Source: Oncomelania hupensis (taxonomy: Eukaryota > Mollusca > Gastropoda > Littorinimorpha > Pomatiopsidae). From it: DNA of 64,000 nucleotides. The position numbers were made by a program, and so were the translations under genes. Location: the NCBI GenBank assembly GCA_036898135.1, contig CM072511.1, positions 156,997,872 through 157,061,871 on the forward strand. The letters are read 5' to 3'. The notes under the pieces are model-generated. The model was not told the DNA's origin and did not search any database. It saw only the letters and a list, made by a program, of their open reading frames with translations. This document shows positions 12,976-24,837 of this stretch, in pieces (position 1 is the first letter of the stretch; every line of letters starts with the position of its first letter).

Positions 12976-12984
12976 GCACCACAT
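11302..12984 (-). CDS. Reverse transcriptase of RTE-type LINE (N-terminally truncated, still open)
   Basis: RNA-directed DNA polymerase that would copy LINE RNA at a nicked chromosomal target. The 560-codon frame has no internal stop. Visible RT blocks: YRTISLISH (128-136), QAGFMAGRST (161-170), first catalytic Asp in FIDFKKAFD (Asp197), GVRQGCLLSP (253-262), and catalytic FADD (296-299) where most relatives have YADD. The C-terminal part has the long post-RT region of RTE elements with a basic GGRRRGRPKKRW segment. The general layout resembles BovB/RTE. The N-terminal endonuclease is missing: residues 1-3 come from the target-site duplication and the element begins at about Met4. It is therefore a truncated copy, unable to nick DNA by itself, and probably transcriptionally dead. 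Family call is firm for RT, moderate for RTE. Confidence 0.85.
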   Translation of the reverse strand: MWCMSGICLTEEQEVLDRWTEYCSDLYNHTPNGDPSVLACPESREEEEILPILREEVEAAVQSLKKGKSAGVDNIPAELLQAGGEAMTDALTTICNKIWQSGEWPTPWTQSLVITLPKKGNLQECENYRTISLISHPSKVLLKIILNRLKPQAEQIIAEEQAGFMAGRSTTEQIFNLRIICEKYLQHQQHLYHVFIDFKKAFDRVWHAALWATMKVYNISPKIIEVIKSLYDKATSAVLHNSVIGNWFRTTIGVRQGCLLSPTLFNIFLERIMSDALADHEGTVSIGGRAISNLRFADDIDGLAGEEQELEQLVQRLDTTSRAYGMEISAEKTKMMTNNTNGINTDIKVQGQSLNTVHSFKYLGAIVSDNGSRQEVLSRIAQTTAALTRLKPIWKDRTISLHSKVRLLRSLVISIFLYACEAWTLTADLQRRIQSMEMRCYRRLLCISYTQHITNVEVRQTITQAIGQHDDLLTVVKKRKLRWYGHVTRSSGLAKTILQGTVQGGRRRGRPKKRWEDNIREWTGLTLSEAMRAAEDRERWSMLVKRSSVVPLRPSGYGTG

Positions 12985-12986
12985 GT

Positions 12987-13349
12987 GGCAACGCTAATAG
13001 AAGGGTTATGTTGTTGCCGCCATTGGCGCCCTATCCTACAGCTGACAGATCGGCAAATTCAACACGGACAATCTCTTCTTTTCTTGCACAAAGATTTTAT
13101 GTCTTGTATAGCGCTAATATCAAAGCTACCGTAGCATGCCCAGTGCTCATAAAGGAATTTTTTTTAAAATTACTTTTACAAAAATCGATCAAGTAGCCAC
13201 AGCTTCAGTCTAGTCAATGGGGACAAAAATTGTATTAACATGCCTGCAAGATTTGCCTCTCTTATTTGGCTATCCATGTACACTATACTATATTTAATAA
13301 CTCGCGCTGCCACTACAGGTACCCACCCTACACAATAATAATTAATGTT
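12987..13349. other. No supported feature
   Basis: Flank of the LINE insertion; no gene recognised. Confidence 0.4.
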
Positions 13350-13668
13350 TTTGCTGCAGTTTATTATCCCTTTCTATCGAGAATTTCTGGGCCGGGGAAG
13401 GCGTAGTCGCAGCCAGTGGCGCGCCCAAACCCAACTTACCTAACATTATTTGTGAATTTTTGAAATTCTTGCTGGAGGAGCAAACCGGAGTACCCGGAGA
13501 AAACCCCCGAGACGTTGCCCGAGTCGAAAGTAAATAATATTCGAAGAAACATAACGCCCAGATGCTGGCTCGAACCCACACCCTGTCAGGCGCCATTGGT
13601 TTCTGGCTTGTGGACAAGGCAAGTTAGTCCCGCCTTAGTCCACTTGGCCACAACGCTCGCTTAATTAT
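13350..13668 (-). mobile_element. tRNA-derived SINE, family D (long form)
   Basis: Minus-strand head resembles a Ser/Leu-type tRNA: TGGCCAAGTGGACTAAGGCG and B box GGTTCGAGCC. Next comes the core CTCCGGGTACTCCGG and an end reading AGGGATAATAAACTGCAG. Shorter relatives lacking the CTCCGGGTACTCCGG core are nested in the two copies of the 745-bp element (23288 and 51262). Confidence 0.75.
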
Positions 13669-14287
13669 TACAGCTCAAACTCAGGTAGCGTAGTAGGACT
13701 CCTTCAACCAAATCGGAAATAATTATAATAAAGAAAATAAATATAAATTCAGGCACTTGAATATTCCGAATGAACGACAATGGTACAGACCCTAATTTGT
13801 ACATGTGCAAAACCTTATTTATTGGACATCTACTAAACTCAACTGTAAAAACTCCTCAGTATAAGCTCGACAGTATAAACTCAGCCAGGCAAGTGGAGTT
13901 CAGTGTGTGAGTTATGATGGAGAGTGGGGTCCACCGCTTTGCTTTTGTTTCACTTCACGTCAGACCGCACCTTAAAGGTGCAGCACTAAAAGCGTCTGCT
14001 GCCGTACTGTACTGCACAGTACACATAAATCACGCCCTCCTTTACCAGTGGTCGTTGGTACTGGACTGCAGCGTGATAGTGACTGGTTAATAACGCCATG
14101 CAGCATGATGCTGCGGCTACATTGTTTGGGTCATGTCGTCTTGGGATAAATACCAGTACAGTGATTTCTGTATACCTGCATTCTGTTCACCTTCCTACTT
14201 TCAGCCGCTTTCACAATTCCACAAACTTTCACGGTTGTCTACATTTCAGGTAAATAATGTATGTAATCGCCATTGTATCTTGTATCG
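13669..14287. other. No supported gene
   Basis: Includes a short palindrome GCACCTTAAAGGTGC near 13971. No coding signal. Confidence 0.4.
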
Positions 14288-14445
14288 TTCGCCTGTTAAC
14301 TTCAGGTTCGTTCAGTTTGATAAATATTCGCCTGTTAACTTTAGTTTGATACATGTTCGCCTGTTACATTTCATTTTGATAATTGTTCGCCTGTTACATT
14401 TCATTTTGATAATTGTTTGCTAGTTAATTTCATTTTGATAAATAG
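14288..14445. repeat. Degenerate 30-33-bp tandem repeat, about 5 copies
   Basis: Repeating TTCGCCTGTTA ... TTTGATAA units. Two central units are identical over TTACATTTCATTTTGATAAT. Confidence 0.85.
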
Positions 14446-14505
14446 GGTTGCGTTCAGTCGTCGGTGCGACATACTATGCGCATAAAGGTTGCAAGTGGGC
14501 CCACA
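14446..14505 (+). mobile_element. Possible SINE family A fragment
   Basis: CATACTATGCGCATAAAGGT and GCAAGTGGGC resemble the middle of the SINE A-type copies at 23015 and 25000. Short and diverged. Confidence 0.35.
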
Positions 14506-14692
14506 GAAATCGGAATACAAAATACATTTTAATTTTAGATTGCGTCCAATGCCGTTACTGAAAGGACGGAGGAAACCGGAGTACCCGGAGAAGGCCCTGA
14601 AAAATCTCTAAGCCATGTGAGTTCGTCCCAGGCGGAGCTGGAACCCGCGACCTTCGGCATAAGAAACTAGCTCACTACCAACTATGCTACCA
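14506..14692 (-). mobile_element. tRNA-derived SINE related to family D
   Basis: Minus strand carries an A-box-like TAGCATAGTTGGTAG, a B-box-like GGTTCCAGC, and the CTCCGGGTACTCCGG core seen in the SINE at 13350. The tRNA-like head differs from family D, so the core appears to be shared between different heads. Confidence 0.6.
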
Positions 14693-14699
14693 ACCACTT

Positions 14700-15310
14700 C
14701 CCTTCCTCGCTCTCTCTCTCTCTCTCTCTCTCACCCTTCCTTCCTCCCCCTCTATCCTCTCTCCGGTGACGAGCAGGGCGGATGGTCCATCAAGATGGCC
14801 ATTATTTCACCACTTGACCACCAGACGGGCTGGCGTCCACAGGGAAGTGCCACAACTGCCGCACGCGTACGGGGTGGAATGAGAACTGAAGCTGCCAACT
14901 GCGCTGTTAAAGGGTTACTTGCATGATGAGAAATGATGAAGAGGAAAACATGAAAATGAGATAGGGAGAGAGAGTGAGACGGGGTGAGAGGGAGAGAGAG
15001 TGAGAGGGGGTGAGAGAGTGAGAGGGGGTGAGAGAGTGAGAGAGAGTGAGAGGGGGTGAGAGAGGGTGAGAGAGAGTAAGAGGGGGAGAGAGAGGGTGCG
15101 GAGTGGGGGAAGCAGAAGGAAATGTGCAGGGGAAGTACAGAAACCCCATGTATATAAACGAGAAGCACACCGCGCTACTGGAACTAGCAAATGCCTTTCA
15201 CAAGACTGAGTTGCAAGAGGTCTTCCAGTCTCCCTTCATACGACGAAGATTTCTCACGCACACATACCCCCCCCCCCCCCCCTCTCTCCCTCTCTCTCTC
15301 TCTCTTCCTC
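14700..15310. repeat. CT/GA low-complexity block
   Basis: TC run at 14709-14732, GAGAGTGAGAGGGGGT repeats at 14966-15090, and a C-run plus CT tract at 15268-15305. The DNA between is not recognisably coding. Confidence 0.7.
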
Positions 15311-16164
15311 AGTAACTGGGAGATGGAAAAGGACTTGCCGTCTAGTCTCAGCCATGCTGTATGATCTCTCCTAACACTGTGTGTAAATATAGCGGTACCG
15401 CGCTGTTGTGAGGCACCGACGTCAGTGTCTGCCCGCAGCAGCCAGTCGTGCTCAAGACGAAGCTTAGAGGGCGACAGGCCAGAAGGCTACTACCATAAAG
15501 CAATTGCCACAGCAGGAAGAGCTAGACAGATGACGTCGTGCTGTTCGGACTGATGAAGTTGCTGTAGTGACAGCTGCCCACCCACTGTCTCATGACCGTC
15601 GCTCATCCAGACCACCGTCAAAATGTCCGCGTCCTTGTCACAGTAGGTAGCCAAGTGTCTGTAGGGCCACTTGTAAATGACACATCCGAACCCAATCTAC
15701 CCCCACAAACCGTTACCCTCCTCCGATCGGAAAGGGAGTCGAATCAGGATCGCCTGCAGGCGGAGAATTTAGACCATTCCTGTGGCAGGCAAGTTCATGG
15801 AGAAATATCTGACGAAAATGGAGGGTTTGGATGTGGATGCCAATGGTAAAGCGAATGAATAGAAACAGACACTACCAACAGTCTTCTAGCTCAGCCGCTC
15901 CGTCTGGAGTTACAGATAGTTTCCTTACAGTGTGCAGTTGTCCCTTCCGCAGTAACCTGTCATCGCAACAAGTCACGCTTAGGCACCCTAGACCTCGTAC
16001 AGCGTAGATGACATTTGAGAAAGCCTTTATTTTATTTTATTTTTACCTAAAACGCCTGTAGTCTCAGCTACCCTGCATTCCTTAGACTTCTGATGGCGCA
16101 CAGGCCAAGTTTCTGGTGCTTAGGTTTGACACTGGCCAAATGAGTATCAGACCCTGCAGAGTCA
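15311..16164. other. No supported gene
   Basis: GC-richer, with an 85-codon open frame at 15592-15849, but no family resemblance and no splice-bounded exon I trust. Confidence 0.4.
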
Positions 16165-16650
16165 CTCCCCACTCTGCCAGATCTTGTTAAGGATAATAAT
16201 GAGGGCGTTAATAATCGCTTCTCCTCCTGCTTGAAGCAATTCTGCAAGTATGTTGTCCACTCCCGCTGACTTTCTCTTCTTCAGTTGCCTCAACTTCTCG
16301 GAGAATTGGGAGGACTTCTTCTTCTATGTTCTGGGGACATGCTAGAGCTGATGGGTCTCCGTTCGGTGTGTGTTGTAAAGGTCAGAGCAGTACTCTGTCC
16401 ATCTATCCAAGACTTCTTGTTCTTCTGTAAGACATACGCCAGACTTGCTTCGGATCGTGGAGACCTTGAACTGTTTAGCACTTGTCAGCCGCTTCACACT
16501 GTTCGGCATTTTTGCTATTGTTCTTGTTCAGACTGTTCTCTATTTCCTGGCATTGATCTTCTATCCAGTTCTCCTTTGCTGTGTGCATGCTTTTTCGGAT
16601 GTCATTGTTAATTTTTCGGTAGGCATCAGCTCCCTGTGAGGTGTTCTTTA
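16165..16650 (-). pseudogene. RTE LINE internal fragment (linker plus RT start)
   Basis: Minus strand aligns with 12672-12975 of the LINE (CLTEEQEVLDRWTEYCSDLYN-type region) but carries small indels that break the frame. Unlike the 11296 copy it runs about 200 bp further upstream, into the linker between endonuclease and RT. Neither the 5' nor the 3' terminus of the LINE is present, so it is an internal relic. Confidence 0.8.
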
Positions 16651-19060
<2,410 letters not shown>

Positions 19061-19196
19061 CTCTCTCATTCCGCCCTCTACTGTAGATTCTGTACAGTAT
19101 TACCAGCAGTACGGGGATTAGGATCGAGCTACTATTCTAATAGTCCAGCCAGCCTGCTCAACAAACCAATCAAAATTAGTTACAGGCAAGTTTCGT

Positions 19197-19637
19197 GGTG
19201 GTAGATTGGGGATGGTGGGTGGTGGTAGATTGGGGATGGTGGGTGGTGGTAGATTGGGGATGGTTGGAGGTGGTAGATTGGGGGTGGTAAATTGGGGATG
19301 GTGGGTGGTGGTAGATTGGGGATGGCGGGTGATGGTAGCTTGGGGATGGTGGGTGGTGGTAGATTGGGGATGGTGGGTGGTGGTAGATTGGGGATGGTGG
19401 GTGGTGGTAGATTGGGGATGGTGGGAGGTGGTAGATTGGGGGTGGTAGATTGGGGGTGGTAGATTGGGGATGGTGGGTGGTGGTAGATTGGGGATGGCGG
19501 GTGATGGTAGCTTGGGGATGGTGGGTGGTGGTAGATTGGGGATGGTGGGTGGTGGTAGATTGGGGATGGTGGGTGGTGGTAGATTGGGCATGGTGGGTGG
19601 TGGTAGATTGGGGATGGTGGGTGGTGGTAGGTATGGG
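19197..19637. repeat. 24-bp G-rich minisatellite, about 18 units
   Basis: Unit GGTAGATTGGGGATGGTGGG plus TGGT. Variant units (GATGGCGGGTGATGGTAGCT) recur at 19321 and 19493, giving a higher-order period of about 172 bp. As 24 is a multiple of three, long periodic frames of 60-204 codons exist on both strands; they are not genes. Confidence 0.95.
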
Positions 19638-20469
19638 AGAAAATAAACGGATAACAAAAGCCAGGGGGAAAAAAACCGGATAACGACTCATACCGTTATT
19701 AGACAACTTCGTTAAGCACGACGAGTCGAGGGGGTAAAACCTGTACAGAGGGAACATCAAAGTTGTTGGAAGGCAATAAACTAAAGCCAAAAGAAGCTAA
19801 CACGGGGCGGAATGAAGTTAACAGCCCATTTCGATATTGTACAACTTTATTAGCAGGAACCCCAGGGTTTGCAACTCTTCATTACATAACACGCTGGGGG
19901 AGAGGGGGTGGGGAGTTTCAGGAGTGCTCATAAGTTTTACTGGGTGCCAATTAGGCGTGGTGGAGGTGTGGGGCGCTATCACGTCGCAGCGTGCCGTTAG
20001 TTGAGGTCTCCTGATAGGGGGAGCTGCCAGCGGTTTCACATTGGCTCACACACACGCTGCATGCAGCCATCATGGATAGAAAAAATCCTTCAAGTTGCCT
20101 TTTAAAAAAAAAAGAAGAAATATACTGTTATGTAGCCTATTTATTTTACTTTTTGCTTTAACCGTTTATGTATTTTGATAATTATATGTTTGGCACACCA
20201 CTATATAATTTCTCAGTGAGATAATAAAAGCTTTCGGATTGGGATACTTTTCCATCTTGCGATATTAGAGAAATCTGTTCTTCATTCACTCACTCTGCTG
20301 CAGACTTAAATTGTGTCTGAGGTCACAGAACTAACGCTTGTCCGAGGTCACGATTAAAGTGTGTGGGGAAAAAACACACCACACCCGTTACGATTGAGAC
20401 ACGCACGACCGTTCCGAACAATCTGTTTTGCAAAGCGTGAAGTAGTAGCATGTATTTACCTTTGATTTG
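19638..20469. other. No supported gene
   Basis: Single-copy-looking DNA; no exon recognised. Confidence 0.4.
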
Positions 20470-20880
20470 GTTCTGCGCTGTTGCTAAAAAAAGATTTGTA
20501 TAAGGATGATAGTTTTCGTCGATCGAATGTTCCAGGTCTTTCTGGCGATAGCTAGTCGAATCCTGTAAATTCGTAAACATCCTGTGAGGTAAGACAGCGC
20601 GTAGTTTCGATGATGAGTTTTACTCTGATTGGGTGTTGTTGCGTCATTCTGGGATGTTCTAAGCTTTACTGGATTGCAGAAAGGCTATATAAGTAATGCA
20701 CCGTTTGCTTGCGAGCAGTGATTTTTGGAGTGATTTTCAGAAAGCGATCTTGTATACAGTTGTTGGTGTTTGCTGGATAAAAGCTGAAAACTTCATACGA
20801 TGACTCCTGCTTTGTTGCTGAGTGAATAGGCTGCGTGGATAAACGAAGTCGAGTTATCGGTGTCAAGATTCAAACATCGG
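20470..20880. repeat. Diverged dispersed repeat, family E
   Basis: Matches 62590-62875 in blocks: TTGATTTGGTTCTGCG, GAGTTTTACTCTGATTGG, CAGTTGTTGGTGTTTGCTG, GACTCCTGCTTTGTTG, TGCGTGGATAAACGAA. GGCTATATAAG near 20683 gives it a promoter-like TATA motif, so an LTR remnant is possible but unproven. Confidence 0.5.
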
Positions 20881-21505
20881 GGCTGAATCAACTATTGATA
20901 TTACGTGTAACAACACCAAAACATACTGTTAATGTTAGTTCGCAAACCGACACAAAGTTAAACCGTTTCTACACGTTAATACTTTAAGAGAAATGCAAAC
21001 AAAATGCCACAAAATTTGTTGGGGTTAAAAGAAAATCCAACAGAGCATAAGTCCTCCTACTATTTAATTTCATGAAGATTTTTTTAACTTGCCTAAAGTA
21101 TGTAGTATCAGCCAATCTGTGGTGTACGAGCCTCTCTTCTCCACTTTGGTGTGAGAAGATGTGCCGGCTGGTTGCCGAGAGCAGTTATTTGAATTGGACA
21201 TGTTACCTTTCTTTTGTGCATTGTTATGGGCAGTATTTTAAAATAAATAAATACATAAAATAAAATAAACATTATTAAAATAAAATAAAAAAAAAATAAA
21301 TAAATAATTTCAAGAAACCATTTTTTGTCCAAAGAAAGTTTAAAAGGAATAAATTAAATAAACTTTTTAAAAACTTAATTTAAAATTTGGCATTTTTACT
21401 AATTGTTTTGTATTTTCTGTATCACATTATTTTAATCTTTGATTTTGGTTACAAAGTGGTTCATCATTTCTGTTAGCGCCTTGAGCTCAATTTAGAGAAA
21501 AGACG

Positions 21506-21538
<33 letters not shown>

Positions 21539-22033
21539 TATCGTCATCGAAACAATAGCGAATCAATCAAACTGTCAGATTGAGTACGTGAGCGCGCGTA
21601 TGCCCGCGTGTGAGACTGCAGGAGTGACTTATTGTTAGTACACAACAATCATCATTACTAATCTGTGTCAAAATCGACTTGCATATTGTTAGCAGGCGAC
21701 AAAAACAAAAACAACGGTTAAGGTCAACACTATGTGAAAAGGTACACAACACACCAGGATAACAAATCCACCTATCTCCATGCTTACAACTATCACACCA
21801 AAACTTCGCAATCTTCATGCGTAAAACAATCATGGAGATTCAACAATCACAGCGGAGTAGACAAATCACAGTGTAGGCAACATTCATAGTGGAGTCAATT
21901 AGTCAGGATGGTCGTTTTTGGTTGGTTTAGATTTTATTCTTTTTCCTTTTCTTTTTTGATGCGTGCACACGGAACATATCCATGCAAAACTAAGCACGCA
22001 CTAATTTGACTAAATAACCACAATCCATCTTAC
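20881..22033. other. No supported gene; possible intron sequence
   Basis: AT-rich with A/T runs (21240-21305) and a CAT repeat (21508-21540). 21474-21510 resembles the SINE A tail (AGCGCCTTGAGCTC). If the receptor gene continues leftwards this is intron. Confidence 0.4.
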
Positions 22034-22066
22034 CTATAGTGGTTGTAGAGACGTCCTCAACTTCAT
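22034..22066 (-). CDS. Candidate 33-bp exon, acidic linker after Ig domain
   Basis: On the minus strand a pyrimidine-rich TTTGTCTGTAG acceptor precedes 33 bases, followed by a good donor GTAAGA. Starting with the single base left over from the upstream exon (22469-22599), it reads DEVEDVSTTTI and again ends one base into a codon, so the phase is kept. It would supply a short acidic, Thr-rich linker C-terminal to the Ig domain. Because it is so short, chance is a real alternative. Confidence 0.4.
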   Translation of the reverse strand: MKLRTSLQPL

Positions 22067-22468
22067 CTACAGACAAATCAACAGGCTCAATACTTGTAAT
22101 GATTGAAACTTACGACCAAAAACAAACCACTGGCCAATAAATACTGTAGAGACACTTGTTTTGTTTGCAATCAACTTCCAAACAGTCAATTATAGGGGCC
22201 CAATAGGAAATATATACAGGTCTGCGTCGTTTTGTGGGGGTGTTTGTTTGCATGTTTTGGATCTACGTACTTTTGTTACAGAAGGAAAACAACACTTCTT
22301 CACAACCTCAATTTGACAAAGGTCCTCCGCTCAGATGTTCCTTGCTGTATCAACACTGCTGTACCTGCTTACTCGCCTCCTTTCCACCCTGCCTCCACCA
22401 CAGCCAACCAACCAATCACTCATTCACTCACTCACTAAGCAAATCAACCAATCAACGAATCAACTGAC

Positions 22469-22599
22469 CTTTGGGACTGACGATGAGAGTGAAGTTGCCC
22501 CATAGGACGCCATAGTCGTTATGCGAACGGCAAGCGTATTGACCGGAATCCTCCTCCTGTATGTTCTCGTAGTTCAGAGAGTATTGCTTAATCGTTATT
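22469..22599 (-). CDS. FGF-receptor-like Ig domain, second half (exon)
   Basis: 131-bp exon with acceptor TGTGTGTGCAG and donor GTCAGT on the minus strand. It encodes the C-terminal half of an I-set Ig domain of an extracellular receptor: after strand-forming ITIKQYSLN comes the diagnostic EEDSGQYAC, which carries the second disulphide Cys, then a final strand NFTLIV with an N-glycosylation site. Joined to the exon at 23941-24099 the split codon gives Arg and the phases agree. The intron position inside the domain and the flanking motifs match the second Ig domain of FGF receptors, which bind FGF and heparan sulphate outside the cell. FGFRL1 or another Ig receptor cannot be excluded. No kinase exon is visible in the window. 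Confidence 0.75.
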
Positions 22600-22837
22600 C
22601 TGCACACACAAACACACACGCCATCATCATCATCATCTTCAGTACCGTCGTCAACATCGTCGTTGTCGTTATTCTCGTCATCGTCGTCGTCTTCATCATT
22701 AACTGTTCAACTTAATTTAAACTACAATAACAACACAACTACAACCACAGTTAATCATCATCATTCATCATCATCACAATAATAAAGTCAACAAGCCTTT
22801 GGGTTTTTTTTGTAGTCTATTGTAATGTGATAGGATT

Positions 22838-23115
22838 GGAGTATGAACCGAGGTCAAGCATGTGCACGCACGCGTTCCATTGCACGGACTTTAACGGTTC
22901 TGACGCTCATGTCCTAGACGTGTGAGTGCCGGCTACACAAACACACCCAACAAGCACTAGGTCCCTTCTCCCCAAAACCCGGTCGCCCGGAATAGCGCTC
23001 AGTTGCCCGGGCGTCAGACTATGCGCCCAAAGGCTACCAGTGGGCGCCTCGGGTGGCTTGCCTTAGATCTTGTATCGGCCAGCGCTATATAAGAACGACT
23101 GTAGAATTAAAGTAT
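22838..23115 (+). mobile_element. SINE-like retroposon with family A tail
   Basis: Shares ATGTGCACGCACGCGTTCCA and CTCATGTCCTAGACG with the copy at 24838-25115. It ends in the same GGCCAGCGC ... GCGCTATATAAGAACGA tail as the SINE at 1132, but its 5' part is different. The GAGCAGCTCTTGAGC segment of the tail is deleted here. Confidence 0.7.
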
Positions 23116-23126
23116 CAACTGTCCCC

Positions 23127-23871
23127 TATTCACACTTTTCTGCTATCCTATGCACCAACGGGAATCCCCTCAATGAAACATACTTCCGGTTTCTTTCTCC
23201 GCGTGTTTTAGTGAGTTATTTCCAAATATTCAAGAATAATAACATGTGTCACTGGCCACCAGTATCGTACCCTCACATTTTTTTTGGCTGCAGTTTATTA
23301 TCCCTTTCTATCGCCAGTGGCGCGCCTAAACCCTACCTACCTAACATTATTTGTGAATTTTTGAAAAATATTCGGAAAAACATAACGCCCAGATGCTGGC
23401 TCGAACCCACACCTGTCAGGCGCCATTGGTTTCTGGCTTGTGGACAAGGCAAGTTAGTCCCGCCTTAGCCCACTTGGCCACAACGCTAGCCTAACATAGT
23501 CAGTTACTTCGTGTTTTGTGAAGGTTGCGACGGCGAAGCTATGGAAAACTACAAGAGTCTTCAGGTCCTGTTTCACTTTCTGTCGATGATCGACGCACCT
23601 CCGAAGTCGCCACAAATACAGGCCTCTACGATTGTTTTTTGCATCCTTTCACTGAGCATGTACTTCCTCCACCGTTTTTATACTTATCCCACTCGTTTTC
23701 TGGCTCTAACAATCGTCGTTTTCGGCAATTTGCCATATTTAAAAGTCACGCATCAAGCTTTGATAAAAGCAAAACAAGCCAGACCGGAACTTGGTTTCAT
23801 GCTAACCTCGTTTTAATTTATAATGGCGATACCCACGAGTTTTTATGAGAGGTGCCGGAAAGTTGTGAATA
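23127..23871. mobile_element. 745-bp TIR element (family G), copy 1
   Basis: Ends are TATTCACA and TGTGAATA, an 8-bp perfect inverted repeat that continues imperfectly for about 10 more bases. The same sequence with the same ends recurs at 51118-51841 with unrelated flanks, so both termini are element ends. TA lies at each junction, compatible with a TA target preference. It carries a SINE (23288-23492) and a 101-codon open frame (23511-23816, MENYKSLQVLFHFLSMIDAP...), 100 codons of which are identical in the second copy. No transposase motif is seen; it is probably non-autonomous. Confidence 0.7.
23288..23492 (-). mobile_element. SINE family D (short form) nested in family G
   Basis: Minus strand has TGGCCAAGTGGGCTAAGGCG, B box GGTTCGAGCC and the AGGGATAATAAACTGCAG end. 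It lacks the CTCCGGGTACTCCGG core present at 13350. It is found in both family G copies, so it entered before they duplicated. Confidence 0.75.
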
Positions 23872-23940
23872 CGCTATGTGTCCGGGGACTCTAATCTACA
23901 TACGTAAAGTATAGCCCATGCCCCTAATGTATCCACTCAC

Positions 23941-24099
23941 CTTTCATCGTCATGTGTGGAGATTTTCGAGTTGTTCCTGAACCACTCTAGGAAGGGCTTT
24001 CTCGACCTTTTCCTACCGCGACTTTGCACTGGAACTTCACATTGTCGCCCGCTAACGATCTCACTTCCTTCATGGGCACCGTCTCGAAGTACGGCGCTT
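23941..24099 (-). CDS. FGF-receptor-like Ig domain, first half (exon, frameshifted)
   Basis: 159-bp exon between acceptor TTGTTTCAG and donor GTGAGT on the minus strand. It begins two bases into a codon, then reads APYFETVPMKEVRSLAGD and VKFQC with the first disulphide Cys. Further on it reads KPFLEWFRNNSKISTHDDE with the core Trp of an Ig domain. APYF..., the spacing to VKFxC and the WF/WL block agree with the start of the second Ig domain of FGF receptors. The two halves lie in different frames: one base is missing (or two added) near 24000-24020, next to an AAAA run. Downstream of that point the natural frame would hit a stop. Either the assembly has an indel or this allele/copy is broken. 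The end of the exon is in phase with 22469-22599. Confidence 0.7.
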
Positions 24100-24837
24100 C
24101 TGAAACAACCAACAATTGGTTCAAATCAGAATACTGGTAGAGCTGAACTGAGAAGAAAGAAAACAAAACGCATAAGATAATAAATAACATAACAACTAAA
24201 TGCAAGTTATAACATTACTTTTTTTTAAAATGTACGGCTAAATTCAAAATACAAATGTTGGGGTTATATCAAATGTAGTCTACGACGCGACACCGCAAGT
24301 TCAAGTATACCGCAAGTGCTAAACCAGACCAAGGAGGCATACAACAAAGGTGATACCACTGAAGCACACACTGAAAACAACGAACTCGCACCGCACACCA
24401 CAACAAAACAGTAAAGTCTTGAAAATGTTCCATCACTTATTACAACAGAAGAAGAAGAAGAAACTTTGAGGTTTAATGTCTACACCCGCCAATGGCTAAA
24501 AAAATACGGCGCCGAAAGTAAAGATATCAGGAAGAAGCCAAACTGTAAATGATGGTGCTGAGGGGGTAGGCCAGGCAGGCCATTTTTTGAAACCCAAAAA
24601 AAAAAACCGTCAAAGAAGGCGAAACACGTTTCACATTAACCCCTGCCTGCACCGGACGCCAATGAAGGAAGGCTGGACAAACGTCAATCGTGTTTAGCAG
24701 TCACAACGCCAGGAGACTCGGTGATGAGCTGCTGGCAGTACAAGAGTGGGAAATAATGGAGCGCGCTAAACACTAATAATTTTTCTGGAAATGCTGGATG
24801 TTTCTCCTCTATATCATTTTGTTCCGGCTCCATCGGA
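24100..24837. other. No supported exon; probable intron
   Basis: Lies upstream of the first Ig exon. Short A-runs and a GAA tract (24447-24462). No acid-box or further Ig exon recognised. Confidence 0.4.

Larger units (their letters stand above)
23117..23905 (+). repeat. Short dispersed repeat split by a 745-bp insertion
   Basis: ACTGTCCCC (left of 23127) and CGCTATGTGTCCGGGGAC (right of 23871) together form the unit seen uninterrupted near 52388, 53085 and 53525, where CCCCTATACGC or CCCCTATATGC is continuous. The comparison gives the empty site for the inserted element. Confidence 0.6.

Noticed and set aside
19118..19790. Pro/His-rich ORFs of 179-204 codons
   Set aside because: They are translations of the 24-bp minisatellite.
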